A stretch of DNA of 64,000 nt from Plantago major (GCA_026545765.1 CM048840.1:3307265-3371264); one strand, 5' to 3'; positions 20,999 to 32,760 are shown, counted from the first letter of the stretch. Notes: generated by a model not told the origin, from the sequence alone. A program made the numbers and translations.

Positions 20999-21780
20999 TC
21001 ACGAGGATGACACCACAATTGGACTCCGTACACTGTGGATCCCATCTCTCCAACAATACCAACCAAACGCAGCATACCCAATAGTACTCTTGGTTTTACT
21101 TTTACCACCGGGTTTGATCAAAATCGTAAAACTCTCCTTTTGTCCTATATCCCTGAAATTCAAAATTTCCGGCGAAATTGCCACCGCCGGAGACTCCATG
21201 CTAACTCGGTACACCCCTGCACCACCAATTGTAAAAGGTTTTAATATTCACCACGATTATGGTGTTGCTTGTATTGAGTATATATAGTACAAGTTTACAA
21301 TATACAAAAATGTTACAAGATATGTGAAATCCCGAGAATCCTAATCAGTGATATTATTGCTATGCAATGAATGATTCTCGCGAACTTCAACACCAATACT
21401 AGTAACACTTCTCGTCACATTAACACCCGCGCCACCAACTTTCGGCACCGCAACAGACGGATAGTTTAGATCACTCGGCGCAGGAAACTCAATTATCAGG
21501 GCATTTAAATGACTCATCTACTCTTTCAGCGCTATTCAAATTACACAGGTATAGTAGATAATCATTGTACTCTACCTCGTAAATCAGGCCTGGATTCATA
21601 GCCTTTAATGGTTGGAAATGACCGGACCCGTAATGGAATGGACTGGCGGCGGGACTTCCTCTTCCATCACTGATTGGCTGCCCGATGTTGTTGGTTTGAC
21701 TATCGTTGATCTTATCACAGCGCTGCTCCATTTTGGATTAGCTGATTTTATTAAGGCGGCAACGCCAGCTACGTGTATTG
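20999..21780 (-). pseudogene. Subtilisin-like serine protease (subtilase) gene fragment
   Basis: Read on the minus strand from 21770 to 21000 this gives the 3' part of a plant subtilase: HVAGVAALIKSANPKWSSA (just after the catalytic serine motif), SPFHYGSGHFQPLKAMNPGL at about 21590-21650, NDYLLYLCN, then APSDLNYPSVAVPKVGG near 21430-21485 and the C-terminal fibronectin-III-like domain (ILNFRDIGQKESFT, FGWYCWRDGIHSVRSPIVV) at 21000-21160. Plant subtilases are secreted proteases of the cell wall. The Asp, His and Ser catalytic segments are absent, an extra stretch of about 170 bp separates 21214 from 21385, and there are frame changes, so it is a dead fragment. Confidence 0.85.
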
Positions 21781-22090
21781 TTAGCAAGGTACATCAGTGC
21801 ACCAATAGCACTAAGATATGGTACTTCGGGACCAAGAAGTTCTATTGTGTACCAATGATCACAATATCTATCGTGTACCAATATAGTAAATTAACGTCAA
21901 AGCCTATATATCAGGCTGTGTATTGTTAGCAAGGTACATTAGTGCACCAATAGCACTAAGATATGGTACTTCGAGACCAAGAAGTTCTTCATCATCTTCA
22001 CGAGGTCTAAATGGATCTCTTTTCACATCTAGCGACCTTACAACCATGGTGTTGAGGGATAAAACCTCAAACACCAACACTACTACTGCA
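21781..22090 (-). mobile_element. Copia-type retrotransposon fragment (broken)
   Basis: On the minus strand this reads as the region just after the reverse transcriptase core of Ty1/copia elements (VPYLSAIGALMYLANNT, preceded by RDPFRPREDDEELLG). The VPYLSAIGALMYLANNT segment is present twice about 135 bp apart, a local duplication. Only about 300 bp survive and it is clearly a broken fossil. It abuts the subtilase fragment exactly where that gene's catalytic serine exon should continue. Confidence 0.8.
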
Positions 22091-22120
22091 AGTAACCTAA
22101 TCTAGGATCCATCTCCAACT

Positions 22121-22975
22121 TGAAGTCCGAGAGAAGGCTTGTCCGAGCAAGAGTACCTGAAAGGACTAAGTGGGGGGGGGGGGGGGTTAGAATGGGTTAC
22201 CCGGATTGCCTAAGTCAATCCGGAAGGAGGCTTTACTCAAAGGAGAGATGAAAGCTCTCAATGCAATAGTAGCGGGAAAGGTAATGAAATCAAGGTTGTT
22301 TAGAACTTAGGAGACAACACAATTTCCTAGGTGATTTTGCTTACCTCAAGGTCTTGGACCTTGTGTTATATTTATAGTTATCATATACTTATGAAGTAGC
22401 TCATAAGATGATGCCAAGTGTATGCCTCAGATTTGGACACCAATGCTACCTTTGGCCCATGGCCCATTAGTGAATAGTAATCCAATACTAATTAATGGGC
22501 TGGGAGGGTAGTTTGGTCCTTTCCCTCTGAGAGTACTGTTCCGCACGTTGGGTCCGTGTAAGTCCCTCGGACAGATCCGCATGATTGGATGACTCTGCCT
22601 TGGGTAACTCTAGGTGTCCGGACCTTAGAGTTCCACGGAAGCATCTCGATGGTTACATTAAATACGTTTGTCTTATCAGATCGGTGGCGTCCGAGATTCT
22701 CTCGTCCGGTCCGTTTAGCATCTTAGGACTGACAGTTTGCGGTACTTGGGAGGACCAGGTAACCTTTTGTCAAGCTCGGAAGTCATTCATCTAGCTTGGT
22801 CGGACCTAGCTGAAATGGCGTGCTGACTTGTGAGTACTAGTTGACCTGAGATGGTTTCCTTTAGGACGGACCACTCGAAGGTCGGACTAGAATTGGATGG
22901 CTATCTTAGCCTTGATACGCTCTAGGACACGCTCTATGGCGCCCTTAACAGATTGGACATATTTCCGTATCAACA
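22121..22975 (-). repeat. Probable 3' LTR of the Gypsy element
   Basis: On the minus strand it begins TGTTGATACGG at 22975, directly after the purine tract, and plausibly ends GGACTTCA at 22121. A TATA box (CTATAAATATAAC on minus, about 22366-22380) divides a roughly 600-bp U3 from R-U5. It includes a poly-G run near 22160. The right boundary is well supported; the left boundary is a best guess. Confidence 0.6.
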
Positions 22976-23584
22976 TATGTCCCCCCCAGTTTCCAAGTAT
23001 CTTAGTAGAAGATAGTTGGTAACTATGAGGGATCAGTCGTGTCTGTGGAGCGTGTCCGAATCGTTAGTTAAAAGAAAAAGGAAAAAATCCTTTTTGTCGG
23101 GATCCGTCGTCCGTGTCCTCAAGGATTCAATATATCTCTTTCCCCCCCCCCCCCCCTTTTCCGTCTACAGTCCGAGTTATCACATAACTAGGACTGTAGA
23201 TGGAAAAGGTATTTGTATCCGAGATATATGGGTCCGAGTACGGTTAGGATCTGACGAAGTCTTTCGAGGAAGATCAAGTAGGAGGTTATCCATTGGGCCA
23301 AATTTGTGAAATGGTCCTGATGGACCTCCGAACAGTAAATCAACGGGGTCCAACGAGTTGCTTGTCCGGCCCATGGGGTAAGATCCTGAGGGGAACGATG
23401 CGACCGTTGGATTGGAAAGCCTCAACGGTTGAGATCAAGTGACGCGACTCCTCTGTCAGGCACTAAACGTAATGCGTTGTTAGCCATCTATTCGTGGATC
23501 GTCATGACCGTTGGATTTGAACAGATCGACGGTCGGGGTTTAATCCTAAGTGATGTGACGCTTGGCCTTCCCACTTTGCTCCTA

Positions 23585-23593
23585 TAAATAGTT
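23585..23593 (+). promoter_or_regulatory. TATA box of antisense transcript 1 of the Gypsy element
   Basis: TATAAATAG lies within GC-richer DNA, followed by a leader with probable introns, about 700 bp upstream of ATG 24283. A C15 run lies upstream at about 23143-23157. It points the opposite way from the retroelement's own transcription. Confidence 0.5.
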
Positions 23594-24282
23594 AGGCGAT
23601 TGGTCACTTTCATACTTTAGCTAAATTTGAAACTCTGAGCAATCTTTAAGCAATTCAAACAACGCAAGATCGATCCGAGCAACTGGGACTTGTAAGACTT
23701 TGGGCTATCCAGCTGAGATCTGTAACCTCGGAACATTATCCAAACTCGATCGTCCGTGGAACTTTCCTGTTTGAATATTAGCAAGTAAGTACCCCTCGTT
23801 TTTTGGCTTTGTTGCAGTTGCCTGTATTCGCTATCCCATCGCATGTCTAGTGTAGCTTCCCTTGCTGCTTCCGTAATTGTGCTTGTCTTTAATAATTGGC
23901 TCTCGCGATACCTTTGGTTGAGATGGTAGTTGATGTGTTTCTGCTGCATGCTTATAATATGCCAATTTTCCTCACTGATGCCTTGTGCTTTTATTTGGTA
24001 CGTCCCGTCCGACACAACCCGTCTTGACAATGCATGCTTACTTGTAAATCGGTATTGGTTGTGGTGTTCGCCTGTAAATTGTTTCTTTTATTGCCGTGCC
24101 ATAAGGGGCAGATTGTGGTGCCAGTAAGTACTTATTGCGCTGTGGTCTTGGGGCCCCTGTCCTTCTGTGTATAGAAAATCTTAGGGTTTAAACTTTTTCT
24201 CGGACCTCTGGACTTAATAAGACATATAAATGAACTCTCGGACAATAACAATCATCGTTTCTGATCCGTTTCCTTCTGCCCT

Positions 24283-27084
24283 ATGATGTCCGGGAGCGAT
24301 AGTCAAAACGTTCGCGAGGTGCGGGATTACCAGGATGGAGCAGATTCGGGTGGTGAATCCGCGGACGCGAGCGTGTCCGTAGAAGATTATCTCGTGGATG
24401 TCTTATTTTCCAGAGATTCACGCCAGTACCGGAACCCATGAAATACCAATCCTCCGGCCGGACGGCCGATGGTCGAAGAAGGTGTTAATGAGGCGAGAAC
24501 GTTGGTTCAATCTCGGACTATGGCGGTGGGAGAGCCTATAGATCCGAATGAGCTTCAACTTGAACGGCAGCGGTGACAATGGCATGAGGCGATGATGGCG
24601 TGGAGATGTTCGGAGGCGAGTGGAGGACCGTGTTGTGGTAGAGACAGTCCGCCCAACCTGTACATCTGGGAGACTGATGGTGGCCGGAGGAAGAAGGCGG
24701 AGAGGAAGAAGGTGAAGACGGGAGGAAGAAGAGGAAGGTTCTCCGATGTCCGCCCCTCGGAGAGGTGCCGGTCGTTGTATTGCACTCAGAAGCCGCTCAA
24801 TCCAGCCTTCCGTTGGTTGAAGGTCGTGGTGCCCAGCGAAGGATCAAATTTCGCCCCGCATCCGCAGTAGTGATAGCAGACGAGTTCGGAGAGCTAAACG
24901 CGGACGGGCTTCTTCCTACCTGTCCATCGAGGGTCCGGCCCGAGGAGATTCCGGAAATGAGGCGAAGATGGGAGATCCCTAAGTCTGTAGAAATAATGAT
25001 CCCTGATCCCGGGCATGCATTCTATAACCCACCTGCTGGGTATATGTGCGTGCACGAGGTTGCCTTCTCCTGCGGATGGAAGATCCCCATTGCCACGGAG
25101 CTGAAGAACATCCTCAACCATATTGGCATAGGTCCGAGTCAGGTTATCCCCAAGTCCCTGGGTAACCTTATTTGTTTTGTAATCTTTTGTAAGAAGAAGG
25201 GGCAAACAGTGAATTTTGAAAACTTCAGTGACTTTTCCATGTCTCTTCAAATCCGGAAATCCCCTTTTTTACACTTTTATGAATAGGAAACCCTATAACT
25301 TCATCTCGGACTCCATCTCGTCGTTGGGGTCGAAATGGTGGGATAGGTACATTTTTGTACGGATGGCTTTGAAGCCAGGGATGTCCGAGAGACAGAGGGA
25401 ACAATGTGGGCGGCCCACAAAATTCCTTAGAGAGAGTATCCCTGATTGGCGTCCGCTTCCGAAGAACGTTGCTCCCTGGGTGGCGGAGATCCACAAGAAG
25501 AATGATCCGCCTACCTACCCGTTCCACGGACTAATTTGTCAGCCGCTGCCATATCTATGCGTGGCCGATCTGCCGTGGAAGTCGGAGGAAAGACAGATTT
25601 CAGTAAGGAGTCTAACTTATGATTTGTGCGACTCCGTGTTTTGAATGTCTCGTTATGAATTTTCTCATCTCCGATATTCCTGTTGTTTTTCTGTCAATCG
25701 TCCGCGTCCTGAAATGTTTACATTGCTATGTAGCTTACTGGTTCGACTACATCATGTCGACACTCGCTGAAAAGAAGAGGCAGCAGAGAGAGCAACAATC
25801 TCTGGAGGTCGCCGCCGGTCAGAGGGCCAAGATCATCAACACGTTCGCTGGTCTTCCTATGGGAGATCCCAAGAATGCGGCAGTGTTCGCCGCAGAGGAG
25901 GAGAGGCGGAACAAAGCGGGAGAAGATCTGCAAGCCCTCGGCGTGCAAGGGAAAGCCCTCACTCGGGGCCATCGCCTGCACCACCATCCGCTGCTGGATC
26001 CGGGCCTCAACAAGAAGTGTTCATGCGGGATGCCATAACGTCTGGGCGGAAGAGGAGAGCTCCCGCGGAGGCCTCCCAATCAAGCAAGAGGCAGCAGCTG
26101 GCCGCCGTTTTACCGTCTGACCAGGCCGCTCTCGACAAGGAGTATGAGCGTGCCTGCGGACTTCCTGAGGTTGAGCGGGTCGGTGGCCTCAATGTTCTAT
26201 ATCAGCAGGTTCGTGATCTTCTAGTGGTTTTTTCATTATGTCCTTATGACAAGCGTACAACTTATGTCTATACGGATTCTTTGCAGCTTGGGTGCTTCAT
26301 CCGAGCTATGCAGTGGAAGGCGAGTGAGCGGGCTACCATTGAGCACGAGTTGTTCAAGGCCATGGCCAGGTCCGCGGATGAGGCCGAAAAAGTGAAGCAG
26401 TTGGAGATGCAGCTGAAGGAGCACGTGAAGTTCCATAAGCTGAAGACCAGCTGGGAGGCAATCAAGGCGGACTTGGATTGGCAGGAGGGTTTCACCCAGA
26501 AATCAATGAGAGCCTTCCGAGCCATGAAGGATTTCTTGCTTGAAGACCTCCAATACTCTCGTCTTGAGGCGGGCCGGGATTTCATGAGGTCGGATTCTTT
26601 CAAGTTCTTCATTGCAGACAAGTCCGACGAATCTCGGCTGAATGGGTTCTCCGCTGCAATCGGTCAACTACAGTCCAAGGGGCTACTTCCTCAAGATTTC
26701 AATTGGAAGGCGGAAGGGTTAAACCCTTCTGCGGATGCTAACGGCGTGGAAGTTCCCGTGGATGTTGTCTCGGACGATCGGTTGGCCGCTTGTGAGTTTG
26801 CGGAACTCGTCACTGAGGAAGGAGAATTGGAGATCAAGAACGGTGGACCCTTCCTTCCGAAGTGTGTGCCGGATGCCTTACAAAAGGTGTGCTTCGTCCC
26901 GTTCGAGAATTACCGGGCCTTCCTCAAGGACTGGTATTACATGCCTTCCCGGGTAGTTGGTCTTGCTGAAGACTTCAACTTGTTCGAGCTCGCGGAGTCC
27001 CTTGCTGTCCAAGCTGCTGCCAACTCGTCTACTGCTGATCCGCCTCGAGTTGAAGAAACTGGTCCGAGCCAGCTTAATCCTTAG
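24283..27084 (+). CDS. Antisense extra ORF region of the Gypsy element, Transposase_28-like (broken fossil)
   Basis: The plus-strand coding region contains a Transposase_28 ('putative gypsy type') domain, seen at about 25035-25200 (CGWKIPIATELKNILNHIG). This is followed by 'WRPLPKNVAPW' near 25450 and then, at 26017-27084, a 355-residue open frame rich in charged residues (KVKQLEMQLKEHVKF, 26385-26430) that looks coiled-coil. The family is known to splice such ORFs, and a likely intron near 26205-26285 is visible. Function in the family is unknown; the domain name does not prove transposase activity. Several breaks mean this copy is a fossil. Confidence 0.65.
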
Positions 27085-27528
27085 TGAAGAATCCGGGGTA
27101 TGCCCCGTGAAACTTATGTAATGTCTGGAATCTGCAACTCTTTGTGGCACGGAACAATGCTTTAAACAATGCTGCTTTATTTGTTATCCGTACTAACTGT
27201 CTGTAAAACAATATTTCTCGTAATTTCGAATTATTGCCTGCTTTCTGCTTTATTTGCTTCCGTCCATCGTTCGTATGTTTTACTATCATAAAACACATCT
27301 TTAAAGAACACGGATCGCAGTAGATGGCGTCCGACGTAGAAGTCAAAACCATCGTTTCACGAATTTCGTACCGTCCGTGATTGCTAAATTCAATTGACCT
27401 TTGGGATGCGTGATTCTTCTAGAAGGGAGGAAGGTGAAACAGTGAATTTGTCATTATTACTGCGTCCCATCAACTTCCAAGCCGTCGGATGATCGACAAG
27501 TGGCGAGATCTTAAGGACCCGTTGCGAC

Positions 27529-27536
27529 TATAAATA
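27529..27536 (+). promoter_or_regulatory. TATA box of antisense transcript 2 of the Gypsy element
   Basis: TATAAATA lies about 107 bp upstream of the ATG at 27636 and about 445 bp downstream of the end of the first antisense ORF, a spacing that fits an independent promoter. Confidence 0.5.
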
Positions 27537-27635
27537 AGAGTGTGGTAATTCTTTCTTTTTCACTGCCATACCCTTCTTCATTCTGTGTTTTGTTTTATCC
27601 GCTCTAGCCTCCCACAAAAGCCGGAGATCTCCAAG

Positions 27636-27917
27636 ATGTCGGAATCTGATGACGAGGAATATCGGCATTGGGTAAACTGTGCTTGTGGGCACATGCATCC
27701 TCCAATTTACCCAGGTACGGGGACCGCGGATGACCCAATCGTCCTTGATTTTGAGGGAGATCCTCCTCAATGTCCGGGAATAGCTAGAAGGCGAGCCGAG
27801 GAAGAGAGGGAGCGGACGCTGAAGTTGATCCGTACGAGGATCCGAATGCAGCAGCAGGCTCGTCAGAGCCGAGGTGGAGGCTCGGAGTCCCAAGGCTCGA
27901 CTTCCGGAGTCTGGTAA
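27636..27917 (+). CDS. Small acidic-to-basic extra ORF in the Gypsy element
   Basis: A 93-residue frame starts MSESDDEEYRHWVNCACGH, has an acidic beginning, a CACGH segment, a central 'DDPIVLDFEG' and an Arg/Gln-rich end. I do not recognise the family. A TATA box stands at a sensible distance upstream. It is part of a broken retroelement, so its expression is doubtful. Confidence 0.45.
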   Translation: MSESDDEEYRHWVNCACGHMHPPIYPGTGTADDPIVLDFEGDPPQCPGIARRRAEEERERTLKLIRTRIRMQQQARQSRGGGSESQGSTSGVW

Positions 27918-28259
27918 AGGAACAAGGCGGGGTATGTCCCGTGGGAGTATGTACTGATCCTTGGACCTTTTCAGATTGTACTTCTGTTATGTAAATGTTC
28001 GGATAATTTTGTCTATGAAATTCGAACTATTTTTCCTCGGACGAGATCGCCGTCTTTTTCTTGTGCAAGCTTCGTCGGATTATATTAACGCACATATCTT
28101 TGTAAAATGACCAAGAAAATCGGACGTGGTTGATGGGCTTGGTTAGGTTTGATTGGATAAACCTATCTGGCCCAACACTGTTCAACCCAAATGAATAGTT
28201 TAAGCCCATTGTCAACGTCGAAGTTCTGACGTGTCGGACGCCTATTGGTTCGTTACTTC

Positions 28260-28267
28260 TATAAATA
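28260..28267 (+). promoter_or_regulatory. TATA box of antisense transcript 3 of the Gypsy element
   Basis: TATAAATA is followed by CTCTGG and then a leader to an open frame at 28348. It is the third such promoter-like site on this strand in the element. Confidence 0.45.
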
Positions 28268-28347
28268 CTCTGGATCCCTCTTGGCCTTGGTCGTGCAAAT
28301 CCAACTTCCAATTTCCATATCTACTCAGTTAGCAAGAAGATGATTTC

Positions 28348-28665
28348 TTGAATAGTTTCCCCCTCTTGACTCCCGTCCACTCTCAAGTCGGCCTTCATCC
28401 TGAGCCTGAGAGTGGCGTGGGTCTAGAGGGGAAGATTGTTGAAGATCTCGGTTTGAATGTATATCTGTCCGTCTCCTCTGCTTTCTTCCAACCCCACTTT
28501 AATGGTTTCCGTATTTCGAGAGAGTTTGAGTCTCTAAAGCCGGTGAGGCGGAAATCTCTTCCTGTTCGTACTTTGTTTTCCCCGGGCACAGGATTTGCAA
28601 TGCCACGTTTTAGTGGTATCATGAGGGATACCACCACGTTTAACCATTTTCCTGTGTGCAGGTAG
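28348..28665 (+). CDS. Third small extra ORF in the Gypsy element
   Basis: A 105-residue frame following the third TATA box. Composition is ordinary, with no recognisable domain and no membrane segment. The ATG context is weak and an ATG with a very short frame lies just upstream at 28339, so the true product is unclear. Beyond it, 28670-29100 holds nothing I can name. Confidence 0.3.
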   Translation: MNSFPLLTPVHSQVGLHPEPESGVGLEGKIVEDLGLNVYLSVSSAFFQPHFNGFRISREFESLKPVRRKSLPVRTLFSPGTGFAMPRFSGIMRDTTTFNHFPVCR

Positions 28666-29103
28666 ATCAAGTTCCTGGCCTCCGCGGAAACCAGATTCGC
28701 CGCTCGACATGGAAGAAGCTTTTTCCGACGGGGGAACGATCTTTGCTGGGAGATGGCGTATCTTCAGAGATGTTTTCTGCCTTTTTCATATTGCGTTCGT
28801 AAGTCCGGATATCGATCCGAGATTGAAAATTGTACAGACAAGATTATGTATAATTCGTCTTTGTATGAATGAAATCTCTTGCTTTCCTTGTCATTAATCG
28901 AACGTTAAATCATATATGCATGGATCGAAAGATCACAAATCGAAAGATAGAGGTTGTATTGATTTGCCGGAAATTCAATTACAACTTGTGGGCTCTAAGG
29001 CCAATGACAAAAGGATCGAAAAACAGAACTGGCGGAGTTCCGTGTAGTAATTTGTTGAAACTGAATTGACCAATCGATCTGAAGGAGATCCACACAGTTA
29101 TCT

Positions 29104-29345
29104 CTATGCATAGAACTTCTGAAGGTTCCTAGCATTCCACGGACGCTTGAGGGGATGTCTGTTCTCATCTTCTAATTCATAACTGCCATTCACTCTTGCG
29201 CCAATAATCTTGTAGGGTCCTTCCCACTTGGGCTTGAGTTTTCCAATATTGTTCAAAATGTCGGCTCGTCGAAGCACCAGGTCTCCGATTTGCAAGTTAG
29301 CCGCTCGAACGTTCCTGTTGTAGGTTTGGGCAGCGGTTGCCTGAT
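29104..29345 (-). CDS. Gypsy integrase C-terminal piece (broken fossil)
   Basis: The minus strand reads YQATAAQTYNRNVRA, then IGDLVLRRADILNNIGKLK, PKWEGPYKI and NARNLQKFYA, then stop. This is the standard C-terminal domain of Ty3/gypsy integrases. Only this end of pol is present in the window. Confidence 0.85.
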
Positions 29346-29353
29346 ACCTATGG

Positions 29354-32300
29354 AAGCACTATATCTCCTCTAGCACGCAAGCCGGAATACAACGTCCTCC
29401 AAATAAAAGTCTTGCATGTACCACCATAGCCGTATAAAAAGAACACACCACCTCTGCCCCCGTCAACTGCATCCATAATCTTATCGTAAATTGTACGCTC
29501 AAACGTGGGTACAATCCATCGAATTCTGATCTCATGGCATCTCTGTTGTATGACATCTCATCAACTATAAACTGATTCGTGGCGTTCTCTGTTATAGACT
29601 CATTTGGGATTGGCATAGACTCAAAAAAAGCAAGACTGCTGCAGTTTGCTTTCAATAGCTTCTCAATTTCAAGCAACGCTAGGTTATGGATTTGTTCATC
29701 TGTAAGCCTCAAACCTGAATCGCGAAATGAATCGAAATAAGTAATAAGTAAATGTATAGCATTTTCGTATTTCGGTAAAATATAAAATTTACTAACAAAT
29801 TACCAGGATTATGAGAAGTTTTTTGCTTGATGTATAGAATGTTGTCAGATAAGAAGTTACATGTCTTCCTCCATACCTCCTCTGGTCTCGCCATGCTTCA
29901 AGAAAGAAGAAGCTTCGATCGTAAAAAGATGACGAACGAAACGTGCTAATCCCCAATGACTTGCCTCAGTAATTCCACGGACATACTCCCCGTCATCTGT
30001 TAGTAGGCCTAAAGCCACACATGAGTCCTTGCAGGTCTCGTAAACAACACCGTTCACTGTTCTAATATCCTGGAAAAATGTGCACCTCTAACTTGATTCA
30101 ACATAAGTCGCATATAGTACATGTTTTCCAATGCCATCGGCACATTATACATCCTTCCAACAGCTTGTGCCTTGGTTTTCCTACGCGACCACTTCTTCAG
30201 GCCATCCTTCCAGTAATACTCACAGGGCAACTCAGGATACGTCAATTTCCTAGCTTCCGGGCCAACCTTGTTCTGCTCAAACCATTCAAGAAACTTCAAC
30301 TGCTTAACTGAAGGCTTATCAAGCAGATCTGTCATGAAATCTCCATCTCTGAAAGGTACCCCCTGCTCATCCTCTAGATGAAATGCTAAACTCTCAACCG
30401 CAGGTATCCTATAATGTATCTAGAATTAAAAAATTCTCCATATTGCCTCACATGCTGAAACATATCGACAATCAGTATGCCTCTTAATCTCATCATTATT
30501 ATTTATGTCTATGGATGTAACACCCGCTCTGTCCCTTCCTTGCAACATGTACTTGAACAAATATTTCATTTAAGCCCCACCTTTATAGTATTCTATGTTA
30601 ATGTGAGATTGGTACTTCAGGAGCAACTGAGCATTGTAGGGGACAACAAAACTATTTAAAAACGTCGACTCATATACTAAGTTCGGCAACAAATAAATCT
30701 AGGTTTACGACAATAAACTAAGCATAATATTTAATTAATATAAATCTACATGTTGTCAAGCTGAACTCCATTTTTATCGACGGTGACACCTGTGTCCCTT
30801 CTTCAATACATGTGATATCCAACATCGACAACATAGGTATTTTCGTTGTAGCTATTTGGAAAATGTTTGGAGCACCTGTTGTCCTCCATGCATGGAGAAG
30901 TAGGTCTAGCCGGACCACATGGTCTGTGAATCATATGGGTTGACACTACGTCGTACAATTCTGGATTAGTATCCTTGTCAGGTAACTCTGCACATATGTA
31001 GTCATCAATGTTATTTTTAATCTTCTCCTCACCCGCCTTATTCAGGATTACCAAAATATGAACTTGCGGAAGTCCCCGCTTTTGGAACTCAACGGTGTAT
31101 ATGACTAAAAAAATTCATAGTAATAGATATTATAAAGCATTTTTGGATTTCATAGAATATAAACATGTAGAGACAAAAAAAAAAAAAAAAACCCAACTTA
31201 CGTGCTTTTGGTTTTCCAAACATATGTCCATCATTTATATCACTGATCAACTCATCGAGTTTCATTTTGAAGAGTCGACATATGATATTAGGCTTGTTTT
31301 CCGGTCTCAACCCAAGACTCTCAACATACCTTGTGATCTCTGACCACTTTGGATTGCATGTAAATATGAACAGGCACGGATATCCTGCCCACTTGCATAT
31401 AGTCATAGAATCCTGGTACATCTGCATGTACCATCTAGCACCCCCTGTATAAGATGATGGCAGTATGAAGAGACTACCACATGATGTAGGATCATATTCA
31501 AAGTTATCAACTTTGCTGGCAATCTTTTTATAAGATTTGTATCTAAGCTTTGGTTGATTGTGACGAATCCACTGAAGTCTTTGTGACTCCATCATCATGT
31601 AGGAATCAACAATAAACTGTTGAAAAAATCTCCTGCCAAGTATAAGCTGGTGACCTTCTCCCTCCCTGTGTTGAATTCTGAATGCTAAGAACTCCCTAAG
31701 TGTGAGATCTGGCCTCTTACTGTATGTAATTCTGGTATCTCTGTATACCAACAATCTTCTGCATACACGAACAATAGTGGGTAATGCATAGGGATATAGC
31801 ATGGAAGAAATTCATTTATCCTTTGCAAATATCCAGTCGACTTCAACTCAACCATGATATCCCTCTTATGCCTCACATTCTCAATGTCTCCTTCAATAAT
31901 GGCAGCAACCTTTGACGCAGTAGGTAAATTATAGGTCCGTCCATCCTTGGCACGTTTTGCTATAAGTTGCAGACTAATATATGCTGAGTTATTAAGAGAT
32001 ATACGATCCCTAGCCATCCTATATGTTTTGGCATAAGGATTATATTGGTCGACCATATCCTTGATGTCATTACGTATGTCCAAACCCTTCCCATCACCAC
32101 TGGCATACATGCATATATACAAATTTACTTAAATGAACTAATTATCGTGTAAAATTATTATTATAAGGATTTTTATTAAACAATATGTAGATATTACTGG
32201 CACTAATCCAAGAGCATTGATTCTGTTATGTACTTCGTGCTCAGTGTCATAGATGTATAGTTGAGCAAACTTTGGTTCTTTTCGTCTGGAAACAAAGAGC

Positions 32301-32760
32301 CAATTTTGTGGAAATTCTGACCACCCATCTTGAAACAATAAGGACCCCGACCTTTGTTAACCTCTTTGTCTATTTTCCCACCCATAGAAGTAAAAGAGAA
32401 CATCATGTTATATGCCCATAAGTTCTCAATGATACTCCGACTATTCTCGTGTCTATCCTCTAGGAGATCACTTAACAACTGAGGTGGTTGTTGAAGAATT
32501 GAAAGCTTGACGAGACCTCTCATGCAACATAGGGTGAACTTAGGATTCTTTTTTTTTATTAGGTGATCTCCTTTCTTCAAACCAGAATAAAGCACCACAA
32601 TGTTTACATTTATACTCTGGATCACCCATGTCCAAATACGTTTCACATGCATTTGGAGCAATAATTTTATAGGAGAGACTACAAAATATGTAATTGTCAT
32701 CCATTATCTTATGTTTGTAGTCTGCAGAAATAATAAGGGTTGTTACATTGAGCCCCATCG
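29354..32760 (-). mobile_element. Helitron Rep/helicase gene, cut off inside the helicase
   Basis: The minus strand gives Helitron blocks in order. There is an N-terminal zinc-binding segment (YLDMGDPEYKCKHCGALFW, about 32590-32650). Helitron_like_N runs over 31802-31190 (ILGRRFFQQFIVDSYMMME, FIFTCNPKWSEI), and the Rep motif region lies near 31030-31090 (FQKRGLPQVHILVI). Post-Rep blocks follow (CRYVSACEAIWRIF near 30450; ARKLTYPELPCEYYW, 30210-30270; ALGLLTDDGEYVRGITEASHW, 29960-30020), then the start of the PIF1-like helicase. Introns seem to separate several blocks. The Rep first His is Gln (QVH for HxH), the Walker A reads GYGGTCKT instead of GYGGTGKT, and sequence stops being Helitron just after it. 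Neither Helitron terminus (5' TC, 3' CTRR hairpin) could be found. Confidence 0.85.

Larger units (their letters stand above)
22121..29350 (-). mobile_element. Tat-type Gypsy retrotransposon, 3' portion (broken fossil)
   Basis: On the minus strand the order is the C-terminal part of the integrase (29345-29104), about 6.1 kb holding extra ORFs in the opposite orientation, a purine tract next to the LTR (GGGGGGGACATA on minus, 22976-22990), then a 3' LTR. This layout, with antisense ORFs between pol and the 3' LTR, is known from the Tat lineage of plant Ty3/gypsy elements. Gag, protease, reverse transcriptase and the 5' LTR are not in the window. The element is broken and its age cannot be measured because only one LTR is present. 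Its 5' side abuts a truncated Helitron near 29350. Confidence 0.75.
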
